A stretch of 64,000 nucleotides of DNA, from NCBI RefSeq assembly GCF_051020765.1, contig NC_134935.1:17423579-17487578 (forward strand). The letters run 5' to 3'. The translations under genes and the position numbers were made by a program. A model generated the notes under the pieces. The model had not been told where the DNA came from. It saw only the letters and a list, made by a program, of their open reading frames with translations, and made no database searches. The DNA comes from Lasioglossum baleicum. Taxonomy: Eukaryota; Arthropoda; Insecta; Hymenoptera; Halictidae. Shown piece by piece: positions 60,467 through 64,000 of the stretch; positions within the stretch are counted from its first letter, which is position 1; each line of letters starts with the position of its first letter.

Positions 60467-63400
60467 TCGTAGGGACGTATCGGTGGTCGGTTTCAAGCAA
60501 GATCGTTGATTGGAAGCTCGAATTCGGAAACGATTGTGCGACGAGAACGACGCGTTTTGCGGTCGATCAGTTTGCCGAACGACGTCGAATACCCGTCCCA
60601 TCGGATCTACCGGGCCAGCTCTCGATTGTTCGAACCCCCGTGCCAATGATTACAGCCAAACTTTATTCGCTGGCCGAAAGATTGATCAACCGGAGACTTC
60701 GGACAACGATTCATGACCTCGATCACCAACTGTGCGAGAGCTGACCGAATCGCTTTCGCTTCAAAAAGATCCTCCATTTGCTGTTTCACTCTCCGTAAAA
60801 TTAGACCCGTATAATTACTACAATGTTCATCGTATTTAACTATTATTCCCGATTATGCATACTATAGTGTACGTTTCAATTTTGTTTCTGTCTCTTTTCC
60901 TTGATTTCAGTGGAAAATATGATGACCCAGTTTGATTATCTGATCTCGATGATCTGTTTTGACCCAGTGTATAAAAATTGTCTTTCAATTACTTGGTTCT
61001 TGACAATTAAATGAAATGAACAACAGTTACATTAGAAACAAAAGAGGAACTAAAAAGTATGTTTAAAAAATTGATAACTAAAGCAGTGAATAATCCTAAA
61101 CGTTATAAACTATATAGTTGTAAGAATGGTCTGGGTTTATAAGTCTAGACTGAAATTTCGAATTTTCCAAATTTCGCAACAGAGGGCTGGCTAACTTCTT
61201 GTAGAACAATTGACCGGTTCCTCAGGAATTGAACGCCAGAAAGAGAGAGAGAGAGGGTGAGGGAGAAAGAGAAGAGTATAACTCGCATGGAAGACACAGG
61301 CGTATCAGGTTTCGCGTATCGGCGAGGGCCGAAACTCCTGGCAGGCTTCTCCGGATACTTTGCCGAAAGTCTAAGACGGACCCAGAGGACGTTGCTCTTG
61401 TCTTCTAATAGAATCGAACCAGTATCGTGGTCTCTGTTTAAGGAGAACCGCGCTCCGTACCCTCGAAACCGGGCAGAAGCCCAAAGTCCTTTCAGGAAAC
61501 CCCTAACCCAATTTACTCATCGATCGACTATTAAACTGAGTTAAGCGCCTCGACTGTCGATTCCGCTCCAACGAGTACCCCCCAAGAAACTTTAAGACGT
61601 ACCTAAAATCTGCCCCGAAACGTGGAACGGGAACAAAGGGATCCTCTGTCGATACCGCGAACCTCAGACGTCGCGCCACTATCAATCCTTTCCCTCATCC
61701 CCTTCGTAACTCCTTGCGAGAAAAAATAGACAATTCATATCTATTACGTCCCTATCTAGATACATCTGTCATGTATTTTCTCTAATTACTAAACAACGAT
61801 AACAGAGAAATAGAACTTGACTTTGACATTGATGGAAATTATAAAGAAATCATGTCCGTGATGTCATGTAACATCTGTAGAAATAAGTTTTGTGTACAAC
61901 GCATAATTTCGAAGTTATTCGAGGTGATCAAGTCAGGTGCCTCGCCCTGTATAGTGTGCAATCATCTACCAGATCCAATACAGAACGATCTACCCTCAAT
62001 TAGAAAAATGAATAGAGTTCCTTCGGCGAATCGTGTGTCGTGGATCGGTGTATCGTATTTCTGTTCGGACGTGTATCCCGATTCCGAAATTGCCACCCCT
62101 TGGCCCAGAAAATTCCAGCGCAGCTATCGCCGTGTGGTATGGTCTATTTCGGAAAATTGAAAAGACCTGGCGCGCGGGGCGACTTCGGCGCGACCCGACA
62201 CGGCGTCAAAATTGAATCGGTGCATGCCCCGGGTAAGACTCTATCTTATATTGGGGAAAATACTTTCGGAACGAGACAGGGGTGCGGGAGATAGAGAGCG
62301 GGAGCAAGTCGGAAATGGGGATTCGTCCTCGGACGAAATTTACCGCGGCTTAACAACACGCTGCGCTCCGTTTTGCTACGCGCCGCTTTTTCTCCGAGCC
62401 CGACAGCGGCCCCACGAATTATTTATCGCGCAGCCGAATAATGTATCGCCCGGCGTAACTTAGCCCCCCATTCGGGAGTATAGTTCTCGAGGAGCTGGTA
62501 ATGGAGTCGCGTTTTAGCGTCTCCGAACGGGAGACAACCGCCGCCGCGCCGCGCGGCTTGTTTCGAAATAAGACTGAGCGAAGCGGAAGTTTCCGAGGCC
62601 GTGGACGGATAGCCCGAGGTAGATTACTTTCACGGACATGCGGTTTTCCCGGCCTCCTAAAGAAATCATGATTCGAGCCTCAATAATGTACCGGCCAATC
62701 GAACTCCGCGGAAAGTTCGACGAGTGGCCGAGGCCAATCGAGCCCGCTCCAGCCAGACAGAAACTTTCCTGTATCGAACGGAGAAGCGAACCGGCAACTT
62801 TCGAGTGCATACTGTCTGCGACAATACGCGGCAGACGGGCTTCTTTATTTCGCAAATCATAGGGCAACGCCGCCGTATCGTTCAGTGCTGCGCTGGATTA
62901 ACCAATAAGCAAAGAAACACCGTGTACAAAGCCATCCGTCTTCTGAGTATTAAATTCCGACTTTGATAACCCTGGATGAAATAAAACCAGCCCCTACTGT
63001 GTCAAAGGGTTAAATAAAAGGAAGATAAAGACCCACAGTCAATTCCCGAATATTCTACCAGTCCATCAACCGAAACCGAACTGGCGCATTTTTTCTCTTG
63101 AAAGCCTGCGTCATTAGAGACCCTCTTTAATTTTTCCCCGAGTCGAACGTCAGCTGAATTTTCGAAGCAACCGCGGCGATTACGCCCGAGCATAATTCTC
63201 CCAATATTTTCTTGGCAGGGGCGCGCGCATTTCCGGTACAAAGGGCTGCCGGGAACAAAACCGTGAACAATTTCCGCGAAAAATGTTCGTCGCAACGGTG
63301 ATTCGGTTCTCGTTGAGAGCAAAGCTCGGCGAACCGTTTGATGCCGGACTTGCACCCGTTCTTTTTCCCTCGACTCAAAGTAATTGCTGTTAAGAAGCTT

Positions 63401-63718
63401 AAAACAGGAGAGACAGAGTGGGGCGAAAGATGAGGAGAGAGAGAGAGAGAGAGGGGTGGGTCTTTTAGCGTCGATGCCTTCGTCGTCAACCCTCCTTTAA
63501 GGGTTGAACGCATCGGATCCCGATGCACCGGCGGATGCATAATCTCCGGTAAGCAGCTTAAACGTTGCGCGACGCGGATTCCCGGTAGGTCTCGCGAGTC
63601 CGTCGATTCCCGGCGGTCCCGTGGGACGTGTTCGGTGTTATCGAGACCGTTGCCGGGCTTCCGGTATCTCGGAAAAGTTCCGGGAGCAACGAATTCCAAC
63701 TAGCATAGACTGACGGCC

Positions 63719-63757
63719 GGTGCATAGCCGCCTGCATAGCCGACTGCATAGCCGCCG
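63719..63757. repeat. 12-bp tandem repeat
   Basis: GTGCATAGCCGCC, CTGCATAGCCGAC and CTGCATAGCCGCC follow one another directly, about three units. Confidence 0.85.
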
Positions 63758-64000
63758 ATCCGATGCACCGCGAGATAGACGAGACGAGGAACAGCCTCGA
63801 ATGGAAAGCTGGATAAGACGAAATTAATTTCTCCCGTAATCGCCGATTAAACGATCCCCCCCCCACCCCTTCCCTTCCTCTGGAATGCAGGGAGGAGAAG
63901 GATAGGGGAGACGAGGTGGGTGTGCAGGGCACCCTGTCAAAATCTAAACCAAATCCTAATCGGATTAACGTTCGCCGACTCGACGCCTCAGCAGCTTTCC

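Larger units (their letters stand above)
59899..64000 (+). other. Intron 3 of the sidestep-like gene, incomplete
   Basis: Begins GTAAGT and runs to the window edge. Contents seen: (GA)n tracts at 60412-60466, 61241-61277 and 63434-63454; a small TGCATAGCCG(C/A)C tandem at 63719-63757; GC-rich blocks at 62.0-62.9 and 63.1-63.9 kb. I searched all frames for a further Ig exon (Cys-x-W and DxGxYxC patterns with splice sites) and saw none. Confidence 0.8.

Noticed and set aside
63127..63699. 190-codon open frame on the minus strand
   Set aside because: Includes translated (CT)n repeat (Leu-Ser runs) and CpG-rich filler; no family resemblance.
1..64000. CRISPR array, operon or prokaryotic defence system
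   Set aside because: No regular repeat-spacer structure and no prokaryotic genes; tandem arrays present have no unique spacers and the host is a eukaryote.

Overview
This window is a eukaryotic, almost certainly insect, genomic segment. It has very long AT-rich introns, abundant (GA)n/(CT)n microsatellites, CpG-rich stretches and many short TA- or TTAA-flanked inverted-repeat transposons, and no bacterial-style gene packing. The overall texture suits a hymenopteran such as an ant or bee, but the sequence alone does not prove the order.

One protein-coding gene can be supported, on the + strand. Three coding exons join in phase (2021-2138, 33727-33859, 59693-59898). They encode a signal peptide, a short linker and a complete N-terminal V-type immunoglobulin domain of the Sidestep family, whose Drosophila members are cell-surface partners of Beaten-path receptors in axon guidance. 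The reading frame leaves the window after residue 152 with one base of codon 153, so the later Ig/FN3 domains, membrane segment and tail must lie past 64000. The two complete introns are about 31.6 kb and 25.8 kb; the third is open at the right edge. The start exon appears to be preceded by a 3' splice site at 1930, so the promoter may lie left of the window.

Everything else I can support is repeat DNA. Positions 1-1930 hold a tandem array with a ~188-bp period. Intron 1 (2139-33726) carries a ~96-bp tandem array, an internally deleted mariner (3855-4706), several palindromic MITEs, a PIF/Harbinger-type MITE (13174-13503), a hammerhead-like fold of possible Penelope origin (13725-13768), a minisatellite interrupted by a MITE (25.8-26.3 kb), a TTAA-flanked MITE (27960-28187), a ~480-bp near-perfect palindrome (29276-29756) and a decayed Tc1 transposase (31382-~32100, minus strand). 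Intron 2 (33860-59692) carries the second PIF/Harbinger-type copy (35134-35464), a MITE sharing ends with the Tc1 relic (35697-36391), two hAT-like elements (39467-40399; ~41560-42148), a second ~188-bp-period array (44276-44720), a mosaic repeat (48205-48859), and a MITE-dense stretch from 52.6 to 59.5 kb.

I found no tRNA or rRNA gene, no CRISPR array, no operon and no convincing second protein gene. The most notable features are the giant-intron layout of the first Ig domain, the pair of nearly identical Harbinger-type MITEs in direct orientation on either side of exon 2, and the number of long hairpin-forming repeats that would be transcribed inside this gene's pre-mRNA.
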